Notes: generated from the sequence alone by a model not told the origin. Counted from the stretch's first letter, positions 42,990-49,972 are shown. The stretch: DNA of 62,067 nt from Catenuloplanes indicus (GCF_030813715.1 NZ_JAUSUZ010000002.1:1-62067); one strand, 5' to 3'. Program-made: numbers and translations.

Positions 42990-43520
42990 TCAGAGCGTCC
43001 AGTAGCCGTGCGCGGACTCCCCGAACAACTGCTGGATCTTCAGTTGAATCCGGCCGGACTCCGCAGCCTCCTCCGACACGTCGAACACCACCCAGCCGTC
43101 CGCGTTTTGCCCGGCGGCGAGGTTCGCAACCTGGTAGTCCGGGCGGCCGGCGAAGGATCCGTAGCCGGTCTGAAAGACCTTGTTGCCGGCGTCGACGATC
43201 GACAGGTCACAGCCGCACGTGTACGTCTCACCCTTGGTGACCTTCACCGCGAGGTGCGCAAGGACGAACTTGCCCTGCTGCGGGGTGCCGCCGTACTGGT
43301 CGGCGTCCTTGACCTCGACCTTCGTGACGGTCCACGTGGCCTGCACGGCGCCGGTGTCGACGGTGAGCGCCTGGCCCACCTTCACGGACTGCGGGGCCGC
43401 GGTCGTCGCGGCCGGCGCGGGCGCGGCGCCGGTGTCATCTGCGGTGATGTCGGCGGCTGACCCGCAGCCGAGCACGGCGAAGGCGACTGAGGCGAGCAGG
43501 GCGGCGGTGGTCTTCCGCAT
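42990..43520 (-). CDS. secreted lipoprotein (DUF4352-like)
   Basis: A 176-residue protein with a lipoprotein signal: RKTTAALLASVAFAVLGC, the cysteine in a VLGC lipobox. A Thr/Ala linker precedes a beta-rich domain (VKVGQALTVDTGAVQAT, KFVLAHLAVKVTKG, WVVFDVSEEAAES) like DUF4352. It would be anchored outside the membrane. In mobile elements such lipoproteins can exclude superinfecting phages or conjugative donors; that role is inference. ATG 43520 has GGAGTACCCGTC upstream. Confidence 0.75.
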   Translation of the reverse strand: MRKTTAALLASVAFAVLGCGSAADITADDTGAAPAPAATTAAPQSVKVGQALTVDTGAVQATWTVTKVEVKDADQYGGTPQQGKFVLAHLAVKVTKGETYTCGCDLSIVDAGNKVFQTGYGSFAGRPDYQVANLAAGQNADGWVVFDVSEEAAESGRIQLKIQQLFGESAHGYWTL

Positions 43521-43543
43521 GACGGGTACTCCCGGGGTGGACT

Positions 43544-43613
43544 GCTACCGGACTGCAGCAGCCCCGCCGGGCAGTCCGGAGCCGGCGGGGCGCGCAGGAG
43601 GGAGTCCGGTAGC
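43544..43613. terminator. 70-bp nested hairpin between HD and lipoprotein genes
   Basis: An outer 11-bp stem GCTACCGGACT/AGTCCGGTAGC encloses an inner 10-bp stem GCCCCGCCGG/CCGGCGGGGC. It lies downstream of the HD gene's stop and just upstream of the lipoprotein start, so it may be a terminator or a structured 5' leader. Confidence 0.6.
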
Positions 43614-43666
43614 GGTACGGAGTTACGCGTGTCTGACCGACCGGCGGTAACCGGTGACCGAGTCGG

Positions 43667-44257
43667 CTAATCCGTTCCGGGTCGGCCGTAGGAGGCGACG
43701 ATCTTGTGCCACCACGCGTCCACCGGCTGCGATGCGGCAGCCTCAGCCAGCCGCCGGCCGGTCTCGGTCTTGACGGCGGCGAGCATGGTGTCGATCCACG
43801 GCTGCACGAGCGTGTTCCCGGCCGCCTGGTAGGCACGGGCCTGGAGCAGGCACTCCAGCTTGTCGGCGTCCTTCGCGCACACCGCCTCGATGGTTTCCTT
43901 CGCCTCGAACTCGGCGACCAGGCCGCGGATGCGCGCGGCGAGGCCAGGCGGCAGCCCTGCCGTCTGGACGGCGGCGACGTCGTTGGGGTCCTGGAGTGTG
44001 ACGTGCTGCTTCCCGACCGACGGCACATCCCCGGTGCGGGCCTCTGGCACGTCGTGGAACAGGCCCAGCGTGGCCGCCCGGTCCGCGTTCGCTCCCTCCA
44101 GCGTCGCGATGACGTAGGCGATGATCCCGACCCGGTAGGAGTGCTCGGCGACGGACTCCGGCTGCCGGATCCCGGCTAGCAGCCAGCCGGCCCGCGGCAG
44201 GTTCTTCAGGTGCCCGGCCTCGGCCAGGAACGCCACGGTGGCGTCGTCGGCGCTCAT
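43667..44257 (-). CDS. HD-domain 5'-deoxynucleotidase (YfbR-like)
   Basis: A 196-residue protein with metal-binding HD motifs: ESVAEHSYRVG (H39), LFHDVPEARTGD (H68-D69, E72) and DADKLECLLQAR (D132). This matches the YfbR/HDDC2 type that dephosphorylates deoxynucleoside monophosphates. Its ATG overlaps the replication initiator's stop, so it is co-translated and could tune dNTP pools during element replication. A role against nucleotide-based defence is also conceivable. Confidence 0.75.
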   Translation of the reverse strand: MSADDATVAFLAEAGHLKNLPRAGWLLAGIRQPESVAEHSYRVGIIAYVIATLEGANADRAATLGLFHDVPEARTGDVPSVGKQHVTLQDPNDVAAVQTAGLPPGLAARIRGLVAEFEAKETIEAVCAKDADKLECLLQARAYQAAGNTLVQPWIDTMLAAVKTETGRRLAEAAASQPVDAWWHKIVASYGRPGTD

Positions 44258-45459
44258 GCGACTTCCTCCCCTTCGATGATGTTCGGGTCGTCCAGGGCGT
44301 ACAGCCGTCGAGCTGGCGATTCCCGGCGTGCCAGCCGTCGCTCAAAGAGCTGCTCGATCGTGGGCATTACTCCGCCGTTCGCGTCGACCTCGGCCTGAAG
44401 CTCGGCAGCAGCGTCGCGGGCTCCTTGGGCGCGCTTTGTGCCGGTTGACATCGGCCGTTCGGGTTCGGTTGCGGCCTTTGCCTGTTTGGTGGCCTGCCGG
44501 CAGAGGAAGCAGGGCTGCCAGCCGTCCCCAGGCATGGGTAGGTTCCCGCCGGGCTCGCCGTGCTCGCAGCGCGGCTGGGTTTCGCAGTGGGCGTTGTGGG
44601 CGGCGATGCGCTCCTCGCGGCTGGCCGGCCGGGTCTGCTCCTCGGCCTGCGCCCACCACGGGCCGTCGTGCGGGAACCGGCCGGGGCTCATCGTCGCGGT
44701 GTCGGCTGCGCAAAGGGGGAAGGCGGCGACGATGAGGGGCCAGGGCCGTCCCTCATCGGTAGCGCTTTTGATCGCGTCGAGGATCTTCCGCATGGTCCAG
44801 GCGGGCCGGATGCCGCGGATGGTCTTCGCTAGTTCTTGCTCCTTCGAAGATTCGATCTCCTCCTCCCACTCCCCGGGTTTGGGCGCGACGGTCGGCGTTG
44901 CCGCCGCCGGGCCTGAGGGGGTAGGGGGAGGTGAGGTAGTTCTTTGAGGAGATCTTTGAGGAAAAACCTGAGGGTTAGGGCCTACCAAATTGGTAGGCCT
45001 GTCCTTGCCGTTTTGGTAGGCCTGAGGCCCCCCATTTTGGTAGGCCTCAGGGGGGCCATTTTGGTAGGCCTGATCGACGGCAGGCCCCCCATTTTGGTAG
45101 GCCTCAGTAGCCGGTGCACCACGGAACGCGGCCAGGACGTCGCGAGCCGGGAACCGGAAGCGGGTCCGGACCCCGGTGCGCGAGAAGTACGGCCTACCGT
45201 CCTTACCGACACCGAGCGGCACCCGCAACTCGATCCACTTGCTGGCAATCCGGGCCAAGGTCACCCCGATCTTGTCCTCGCGGATGTCGGTTTTCTCGGC
45301 GAGCCAGTCGAAGCCGGGCCAGCCTTCACGGGCGGGGCCGTTGTCGTCGCTGTCGTCGCGGCAGTTGTCGGCCAGCTCCAGGACGAGGAGCCGCTCGTTT
45401 GCGGTCAGCACGCCGGGCGGGAGGAGGTCGCGCACCTCGCGGCGAAGCTTGAAGCCCAC
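44254..45459 (-). CDS. replication initiator, lambda O-like, with internal origin
   Basis: A 401-residue protein. The N-terminal 110 residues look like a winged-helix initiator domain (LPPGVLTANERLLVLELADN, GFDWLAEKTDIREDKIGVTL). Residues 119-160 carry four YQNG repeats encoded by iterons. A disordered Pro/Ser linker is followed by a helical C-terminal part (WTMRKILDAIKSATDEGRPW) and a Cys/His cluster (HCETQPRCEHG, CFLCRQ) that may bind zinc and recruit helicase. The layout, origin inside the initiator gene, is that of lambda O. GTG 45459 follows GGGGAGGTCTGACC. Confidence 0.7.
   Translation of the reverse strand: MGFKLRREVRDLLPPGVLTANERLLVLELADNCRDDSDDNGPAREGWPGFDWLAEKTDIREDKIGVTLARIASKWIELRVPLGVGKDGRPYFSRTGVRTRFRFPARDVLAAFRGAPATEAYQNGGPAVDQAYQNGPPEAYQNGGPQAYQNGKDRPTNLVGPNPQVFPQRSPQRTTSPPPTPSGPAAATPTVAPKPGEWEEEIESSKEQELAKTIRGIRPAWTMRKILDAIKSATDEGRPWPLIVAAFPLCAADTATMSPGRFPHDGPWWAQAEEQTRPASREERIAAHNAHCETQPRCEHGEPGGNLPMPGDGWQPCFLCRQATKQAKAATEPERPMSTGTKRAQGARDAAAELQAEVDANGGVMPTIEQLFERRLARRESPARRLYALDDPNIIEGEEVA
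44938..44976. other. AT-rich direct repeats beside the iterons (possible unwinding element)
   Basis: TCTTTGAGGA occurs at 44941-44950 and 44953-44962, 12 bp apart, followed by GAAAAACCTGAGG. This is the most AT-rich stretch near the iterons in GC-rich DNA and lies directly next to the palindromic iteron, as a DNA unwinding element would. Confidence 0.55.
44979..45104. other. iteron origin of replication inside the initiator gene
   Basis: Five copies of TTGGTAGGCCT: 44990-45000, 45013-45023, 45037-45047, 45061-45071 and 45094-45104, spaced about 23, 24, 24 and 33 bp. The last four read TTTTGGTAGGCCT. The first is the right arm of a 21-bp perfect palindrome, GGCCTACCAA-a-complement (44979-44999), and is translated in a different frame from the other four, so selection acts on DNA. 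Confidence 0.8.
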
Positions 45460-45461
45460 GG

Positions 45462-45560
45462 TCAGACCTCCCCGGTCGTGGAAATCCGGGGGAGCGTTAC
45501 CGGTGCGCTGCCGCTACCCTTGGAGGAGCAGACGTAAGGGGCAGGCTTAGCCTGCTTCAT
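45462..45560 (-). CDS. 32-residue leader peptide upstream of the initiator
   Basis: ATG 45560 opens a 32-codon frame (MKQAKPAPYVCSSKGSGS onward, ending TTGEV) that stops two bases before the initiator's GTG. The initiator's ribosome binding site lies within its last codons, so its translation could control the initiator. Its own binding site is weak. No known family. Confidence 0.4.
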   Translation of the reverse strand: MKQAKPAPYVCSSKGSGSAPVTLPRISTTGEV

Positions 45561-45613
45561 GGTCACTCGCTTTCTGATCCTGGTTGCAAGCTCGGACTGC
45601 TGGTGAGTGGCAA

Positions 45614-45648
45614 GGCCCCGGACTGGTGTTGGCGCACCGGCCGGGGCC
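45614..45648 (-). terminator. terminator of the HutC-type operon
   Basis: GGCCCCGG (45614-45621) pairs with CCGGGGCC (45641-45648), 16 bp beyond the stop of the minus-strand GntR gene and upstream of the initiator leader. Likely separates the regulator transcript from the replication operon. Confidence 0.5.
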
Positions 45649-45663
45649 GACTTGTTTCTGCTG

Positions 45664-46452
45664 CTAGGCGCTCGTTTCCGGCTTCCACCGATAGCGCAGT
45701 TGCCACCGATTGCCCGGCTTAACGATCACCTCGGCGCTGATGACGGCGCCGTCGCTGTCGTGAACGACCCGGAACGTCCGGAGCATCGGTACGGCCTTCG
45801 ACAGGCCGAACACCTCGAGTTCCTTCATCGTCGCTCCGCGGGTGGCGAGCAGGTCGTCGAATGCTGCTGGTGCTCGGCCCATCTCCGCAAGTACGGCCGG
45901 CGCCCCGCCCTTGATCCTCCGGGCCTCGGCGAGGCGAGTGCCGCGGCCGAGGTCGACGGGGAAGTAGATGTGGTCGTATTCGACGGGCGCACCGTCGAGG
46001 AGAAAGACCTGCTCGCGGCAGATGACCGGGTCGCCGAGCTGGATGCCGAACGCCGCCGCAACCTGGCCGGGCGCGGGCACCTCTCCGACACTGCGCAGGT
46101 CGATCGAGCGGGGGCGGCCTTCGGTGGCTGGCCGGGTGATCCACGGGTATGCCTCGCCGGCAAGCGGGACGCGTCCGTAGTCGGCCGGCTCGATGGTCTC
46201 GTGCGGGGTGGTGCGGACGAAGGTGCCGCTGCCACGGCGCCCTTCGAGGTAGCCCTCCTCTTTGAGGAGGTCGTAGGCGTTCTGGGCCGTCGACCGGCCA
46301 GTGTCGTACTGCTCGGCGATGGTCGGGATGGATGGTGCTTGCGAGCCGGGCGGCAGGTTGCCGTCCATGATCTGTGCACGGATCTCGGCGGCGATCTGTG
46401 CGCTGCGCTCGCGGTCGACTTTGGGCTTGGGCGGTGGAGTGGGGCTGTTCAC
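45664..46452 (-). CDS. HutC/GntR-family regulator
   Basis: A 262-residue protein. Residues about 15-80 are a GntR winged helix (RSAQIAAEIRAQIMDGNLPP, IPTIAEQYDTGRSTAQNAYD, EGYLEGRRGSGTFV); then a UTRA domain (PGQVAAAFGIQLGDPVICRE, TMKELEVFGLSKAVPML, SAEVIVKPGNRWQLRY). It begins five bases before the end of the UTRA-only gene's transcript and probably acts with it. The likely target is the TTACCG palindrome upstream of the micro-ORF operon or its own promoter. Confidence 0.82.
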   Translation of the reverse strand: MNSPTPPPKPKVDRERSAQIAAEIRAQIMDGNLPPGSQAPSIPTIAEQYDTGRSTAQNAYDLLKEEGYLEGRRGSGTFVRTTPHETIEPADYGRVPLAGEAYPWITRPATEGRPRSIDLRSVGEVPAPGQVAAAFGIQLGDPVICREQVFLLDGAPVEYDHIYFPVDLGRGTRLAEARRIKGGAPAVLAEMGRAPAAFDDLLATRGATMKELEVFGLSKAVPMLRTFRVVHDSDGAVISAEVIVKPGNRWQLRYRWKPETSA

Positions 46453-46456
46453 CGGG

Positions 46457-46987
46457 TCACGCGGCCTGCATCTGGTAGCGCAGGTGCTGACCGTCAGACA
46501 TGGTCATGGCCGCGTACTCGAAGGGTGTGCCGTCGGCGGTGAGGCTGAGCCGGGTCAGGACGAGGACGGGTGCGGTGGGCGTTAGGTGCAGGATGGCGGT
46601 CTCCTCTGCGGTGGGGTGACGTGCGGTGACGTCTTCGTGGATCTCGGCGGCGTGGTAGCCGAGCTGGTCGAGCAGGGTGACGGCGCCGCCAGGGATCTTG
46701 CCGGGTGTAGCGAGGGCGGTACCGTCGGCGATCGCGGTGGGGTAGTAGGAGTCGGCGATCTCGACGGGTCGTTCGTCGGCGAGGATGAGCCGCCGCCGGA
46801 GGACGACGGACGTGCCGGGTTCGACGCCAAGGGCGGCGGCGACGTCGGCGCGTGCAGGAACCGGTCCGGCGTGCAGGATGCGTTGGGTGCCGGTGCGGGA
46901 CGTGGCCTGCGCCTGTTTGGCCCAGGCGTCTCCCTGTCCGGGTGTGAGGTAGATGGTGGAGTCGCTGGTCCACTTTTCGCTGGTCAT
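46457..46987 (-). CDS. UTRA-only GntR-like protein lacking the DNA-binding domain
   Basis: A 176-residue protein. It starts directly with a UTRA-type domain (QRILHAGPVPARADVAAALG, VEIADSYYPTAIADG, PTAEETAILHLTPTAPVL, FEYAAMTMSDGQHLRYQ); the usual 70-residue winged helix is absent and no upstream in-frame HTH exists. Such proteins occur next to full HutC regulators in actinobacteria and could act as ligand-binding partners or antirepressors. ATG 46987 follows GGAGGTGGGAC. Confidence 0.75.
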   Translation of the reverse strand: MTSEKWTSDSTIYLTPGQGDAWAKQAQATSRTGTQRILHAGPVPARADVAAALGVEPGTSVVLRRRLILADERPVEIADSYYPTAIADGTALATPGKIPGGAVTLLDQLGYHAAEIHEDVTARHPTAEETAILHLTPTAPVLVLTRLSLTADGTPFEYAAMTMSDGQHLRYQMQAA

Positions 46988-47036
46988 GTCCCACCTCCTA
47001 GTGCTTGATCGCGGGTCGATCTAGCTGTTCGGAACA

Positions 47037-47114
47037 TTACCGCCGACTCGGTCAGGTTTCTTCGGTGTCATCTGCCCGAGAGTGCTTGTGACTTTACCGT
47101 CACGGCGGTAACGT
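47037..47114 (+). promoter_or_regulatory. promoter with TTACCG palindrome driving the micro-ORF operon
   Basis: TTACCG-6-CGGTAA (47094-47111) is a perfect inverted repeat; another TTACCG lies at 47037. The palindrome sits between a -35-like TTGTGA (47086-47091) and -10-like TAACGT (47109-47114), spacer 17. It is between divergent genes, the UTRA-only regulator and the small-gene run, so binding could control both. Confidence 0.55.
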
Positions 47115-47135
47115 CCTCAGCATAGGTAAAGGAAA

Positions 47136-47202
47136 GCCCCACGTCGATCACAGTCCTGGCAGACCTCGACGCGGGGCACCCGCAACCCCCACGAAAGGGG
47201 CT
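47136..47202 (+). promoter_or_regulatory. structured mRNA leader with alternative pairings
   Basis: GCCCCACGTCGA (47136-47147) pairs with TCGACGCGGGGC (47166-47177) with one mismatch. Alternatively AGCCCC (47135-47140) can pair with GGGGCT (47197-47202), which contains the ribosome binding site of the leader ORF at 47207. The two structures exclude each other. Confidence 0.4.
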
Positions 47203-47206
47203 ACGC

Positions 47207-47278
47207 GTGCACGCTACCAAGCCGCGTACCGCACTCACCGTCACCGGCCGGACGTTCGCCCGTGAGGTGACCGCATGA
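47207..47278 (+). CDS. 23-residue leader ORF of the micro-ORF operon
   Basis: GTG 47207, preceded by GAAAGGGG, opens a 23-codon frame (MHATKPRTALTVTGRTFA then REVTA) whose TGA overlaps the next gene's ATG. Coupled translation of the first full-size gene is the likely purpose. No domain. Confidence 0.5.
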   Translation: MHATKPRTALTVTGRTFAREVTA

Positions 47279-47589
47279 CCCGGCCCATCTACCCGCTGTC
47301 CGAGCTCGGCGAGCCGCACCCCGGCTGGTGCCACATCCGCCACAACGGCGAGGTCCCGCACCGCTCGCACCCGCGGGACGTCGACACCGAGCAGGGCCCG
47401 CTGTCCGTGTGGGTGTCCCTGCACGACGGCGACCCGGCCCCGACCGTGCACCTGCTGCCCCCGGGCAGCACGAAGCCGATCAACCTGACCGGCGCCGACG
47501 CCGTCCGGCTGGTCTCGTCGCTGACGTACCTGACGGACTCCCGCGCTGTCGACCCGCTGCCGGTCCGCCGCGCGCACGCCAACTCCTGA
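47275..47589 (+). CDS. DUF6907-like small protein
   Basis: A 104-residue protein with EPHPGWCHIRHNGEVPHRSH, strands LSVWVSLHDGDPAPTVHL, and helix TGADAVRLVSSLTYL, the layout of DUF6907-type proteins: Cys/His head, beta middle, C-terminal helix. First full-size gene of the array. Function unknown; related copies follow at 47660 and 48461. Confidence 0.6.
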   Translation: MTRPIYPLSELGEPHPGWCHIRHNGEVPHRSHPRDVDTEQGPLSVWVSLHDGDPAPTVHLLPPGSTKPINLTGADAVRLVSSLTYLTDSRAVDPLPVRRAHANS

Positions 47590-47659
47590 CCCACGTCTCT
47601 CGCAGCCCATGTCGGCCGAGAGCCGCGGGCTGATTCCGCCGGAATCAAGGAGCTTCAGC

Positions 47660-48031
47660 ATGTCCAACACCGTCACTGCGGGCCGCCCGGTCCCGCCGCC
47701 GTTCACCCCGCCGGCCTCCCCGTTCGCCGACGAGCTGCACCCCGACTGGTGCACCGCGACCGACGCCCGCGGCTGCGGTGTCTGCGGCGCCGCCCACGTC
47801 GAGATCGGCTCCACGTTCGACGACTACTCCAAGTCCGCGCAGATCGCCCCCGTCATGGACTCCGAGACCGGGAAGCCGGGCGTGGACATTACGCTCACCT
47901 CGGCTGTCGGCGAGACCAGCATCTACTTCACCCCGGACGAGGCCGAGAAGGTCGCCGCCGAGATCCTCGCCGCGGCCCGTACCGCCCGGCGCCCGGTGGC
48001 CCGTGCGACCCGGCCGGCGGTCACCCGATGA
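47660..48031 (+). CDS. DUF6907-like small protein, second copy
   Basis: A 123-residue protein: ELHPDWCTATDARGCGVCGA with three cysteines, AHVEIGS, ITLTSAVGETSIYFTPDEA and helix EKVAAEILAAARTA. ATG 47660 has AAGGAG seven bases upstream. Its stop overlaps the next ATG. Probably a paralogue of the 47275 product with added cysteines. Confidence 0.6.
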   Translation: MSNTVTAGRPVPPPFTPPASPFADELHPDWCTATDARGCGVCGAAHVEIGSTFDDYSKSAQIAPVMDSETGKPGVDITLTSAVGETSIYFTPDEAEKVAAEILAAARTARRPVARATRPAVTR

Positions 48032-48279
48032 GCGCCCCGGCCGTTCTCGCCCAGACCGAGGCGCTGACCCCCGGCGACTACTCGTTCGCCGCCGCCTACG
48101 CCCTGACCGGTCACGCCCTGCCCGAGAACTTCGCGGGCGTCACCACGGTCGCCGCCGGCCAGTCCGGTGACGACGTCCGGGACGCGCTCACCGCCCGGTT
48201 CGCGGACGCGATGGGTGTCGACCCGGCCGACGTGACCCCGCTGGCCCTGCGGCTGCGGCGTACGGCGGTGACCCGATGA
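48028..48279 (+). CDS. small unknown protein
   Basis: An 83-residue protein with ALTPGDYSFAAAYALTGHAL and GDDVRDALTARFADAMGVD, mainly helical, ending in a basic LRRTAVTR. ATG overlap on both sides. No family recognised. Confidence 0.55.
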   Translation: MSAPAVLAQTEALTPGDYSFAAAYALTGHALPENFAGVTTVAAGQSGDDVRDALTARFADAMGVDPADVTPLALRLRRTAVTR

Positions 48280-48464
48280 AGATCGTCGCCACGGTCACGC
48301 TGCAGGTCGGGGAGCGCGTCGAGACGTTCACCGCCGTCACGGACGCGCCGACCGGCCCGGACTTCTGGATCGACGCCCGCGTCACCCTGGACGCCGCGCA
48401 CCTGCAGGCCACGAACTGGACGCACGACGAGCACCTCGCCGCGCACAAGGCGGCCCGCCGATGA
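48276..48464 (+). CDS. small beta-rich unknown protein
   Basis: A 62-residue protein: strands KIVATVTLQVGERVETFTAV then DARVTLDAAHLQATNW and a charged tail. The start resembles the 49449 gene (both VxVTxxVxxxxxTFTA), so the two may be paralogues. Coupled by ATGA overlaps. Confidence 0.55.
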   Translation: MKIVATVTLQVGERVETFTAVTDAPTGPDFWIDARVTLDAAHLQATNWTHDEHLAAHKAARR

Positions 48465-48730
48465 CCGCCCCCGCCCTGACCGCGCTCGCGACCGGCGACC
48501 ACCAGCCGTGGTGCGTCGAGCACCACGGCACCACCTGCTACTCCGCGCCCGACCTCATCCCGAACGTGGACGGCGGGCACTTCGGGCAGCTGATCGTCGA
48601 GGCGCACGACGACGGGACGCTCCTCGCGTCCCTGGACGTCGGCATGGTCGCTCTCGACGAGACGGGTCTGCTGGACCTGGCCGCGAAGGCGACCGCTGCG
48701 GCGGCCCGGATCGCGCAGGCACGTCGATGA
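48461..48730 (+). CDS. DUF6907-like small protein, third copy
   Basis: An 89-residue protein with HQPWCVEHHGTTCYSAPD, GGHFGQLIVEAHDDGTL, SLDVGMVALDETG and helix LDLAAKATAAAARIAQA. Same Cys/His head, beta middle and helix as the 47275 and 47660 products. ATG overlaps the preceding stop. Confidence 0.6.
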   Translation: MTAPALTALATGDHQPWCVEHHGTTCYSAPDLIPNVDGGHFGQLIVEAHDDGTLLASLDVGMVALDETGLLDLAAKATAAAARIAQARR

Positions 48731-48984
48731 GCACCTGGAAGCCGATCGACCTGGAACTCGCCCACGCCCACAACCTGGAAGAGATCCTGAATTACGCCGC
48801 GACCCACGACATCGTCCTCACCCCGACCGGCGACGAGTTCGGCGGGATCGACGACCAGGGTTGGATCAACCTGGAGCACGTCCAGGACCTCGGCGACCTG
48901 CTGGAGAAGACCGGCCCGTGGTCGTGGCGGATCTCGGAGGCAGGCCGCCGCCGACTGGCCGTCGCGAACGGGTGGCGACCGTGA
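48727..48984 (+). CDS. small unknown protein
   Basis: An 85-residue protein with ELAHAHNLEEILNYAATHD, DDQGWINLEHVQDLGDLLEK and WSWRISEAGRRRLAVANGW. The C-terminal EAGRRRLA recalls the end of small winged-helix proteins; the 50094 product has a similar TEAGREVL end. ATG and GTG overlaps with both neighbours. Confidence 0.55.
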   Translation: MSTWKPIDLELAHAHNLEEILNYAATHDIVLTPTGDEFGGIDDQGWINLEHVQDLGDLLEKTGPWSWRISEAGRRRLAVANGWRP

Positions 48985-49217
48985 ACGCCGCCGAACTGGC
49001 CGCCGCCGCAGAGGCTGACGTTCTGGCCGCGCTCGCCACGGCCGGTGACGTGCCGGTCCTGGTCGAGGCCGGGCACGTCTGGCACGGTGGCCGGCTGGTC
49101 GCGGACGAGGACGCGGCCCTGAACCTGATCGCCCGCGGCCAGGTCCGTGAGGTCGGTACCCAGCTGCAGCTGACCGCGGCCGGCCACAACGCCTACGCCT
49201 CCGGTGGTGTCGCGTGA
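48981..49217 (+). CDS. small unknown protein
   Basis: A 78-residue protein: an Ala-rich helix (AELAAAAEADVLAALATAG), VLVEAGHVWHGGRLVAD, helix AALNLIARGQVREVG and QLTAAGHNAYASG. The end LTAAGHNAY again looks like the tail of a winged-helix fold. GTG overlaps the previous stop. Confidence 0.55.
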   Translation: MNAAELAAAAEADVLAALATAGDVPVLVEAGHVWHGGRLVADEDAALNLIARGQVREVGTQLQLTAAGHNAYASGGVA

Positions 49218-49351
49218 CCGGCGAGCAGCAGCCTGCCCCCGAGGCGGACCCGGGTATCGCCCGGCTCCGTGCGGAGCAGCGCGACCCGGCCCGGGTTGCC
49301 CGCCGGACCCCCGTGAACGAGCACCCGCGTGAGGAGCGGTCCCGGCGCTGA
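49214..49351 (+). CDS. 45-residue charged peptide
   Basis: GTG 49214 overlaps the previous stop as GTGA. The product, GEQQPAPEADPGIARLRAEQ then RDPARVARRTPV and a final EERSRR, is highly charged and probably disordered. It ends the first coupled run; a hairpin-forming region follows before the next ribosome binding site. Confidence 0.45.
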   Translation: MTGEQQPAPEADPGIARLRAEQRDPARVARRTPVNEHPREERSRR

Positions 49352-49448
49352 CCGGCGGCTCTGGCCCTCTAACCCGCGTGCACGACGGCACGGGTGGAGG
49401 GCTGGGGCGGCCGGGCCAGACCGGGCCCGCCGAGACAAGGAGAACAGC

Positions 49449-49661
49449 ATGGACGCGATCGTCACGATCACCGTCGAGGTCGACGGGAACAGCAAGACGT
49501 TCACCGCCAGCACCGCCACGGACGGCAGCCCGCACCGTGCCGCTGACAGCCTCCTGTCCGCCCTCCGCGGCGACGCGGGCGAGTGGGTGCGGGAGCGGAG
49601 CGAGGCCGCCCGCGGTCGGCCGGACCGGCTCGTCACCGCCCCGTTCCTGACCGGCCGGTGA
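49449..49661 (+). CDS. small unknown protein
   Basis: A 70-residue protein beginning DAIVTITVEVDGNSKTFTAS, similar to the 48276 product, then helix HRAADSLLSALRGDAGEW. ATG 49449 has AAGGAGAACAGC upstream, so it restarts translation for a new coupled run. No family recognised. Confidence 0.55.
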   Translation: MDAIVTITVEVDGNSKTFTASTATDGSPHRAADSLLSALRGDAGEWVRERSEAARGRPDRLVTAPFLTGR

Positions 49662-49972
49662 CCGGCATGGAGACACGCACCTTCGCTGACCTGACCGAGG
49701 CGGCGACGATCACCGTCCAGCCCGGAATCTACGACGCGTCGATGAACCTCGCCATCTTCCGGCGCGACGACGCCGTGGCACCCGACATGAGCTGGCTGAA
49801 CAAGACCGTCCTCGTCGACACAACCCGGACTCTCGACCTACTGATCGCCGACCTGGGCAAGGACATGCTTGTCGAGTCTGGCTGCCCGAACCCGTACTCG
49901 TGGTCGGTGCACAGCGCGGCCGTGACGGGCCTGTTCGGTGGCGTGCTGACGCGGATGGAGCTGGCGGCATGA
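49658..49972 (+). CDS. small unknown protein
   Basis: A 104-residue protein with TITVQPGIYDASMNLAIFRR, APDMSWLNKTVLVDTTRTLD and SGCPNPYSWSVHSAAVTGLF. GTG 49658 overlaps the previous stop; ATG 49667 is an alternative. Alternating strands and helices, no known domain. Confidence 0.55.
   Translation: MTGMETRTFADLTEAATITVQPGIYDASMNLAIFRRDDAVAPDMSWLNKTVLVDTTRTLDLLIADLGKDMLVESGCPNPYSWSVHSAAVTGLFGGVLTRMELAA

Noticed and set aside
44979-45104. Possible CRISPR array from the regularly spaced TTGGTAGGCCT repeats
   Set aside because: Repeats are only 11-13 bp, spacers 10-20 bp, inside a coding gene, with no cas genes. Iterons explain them better.
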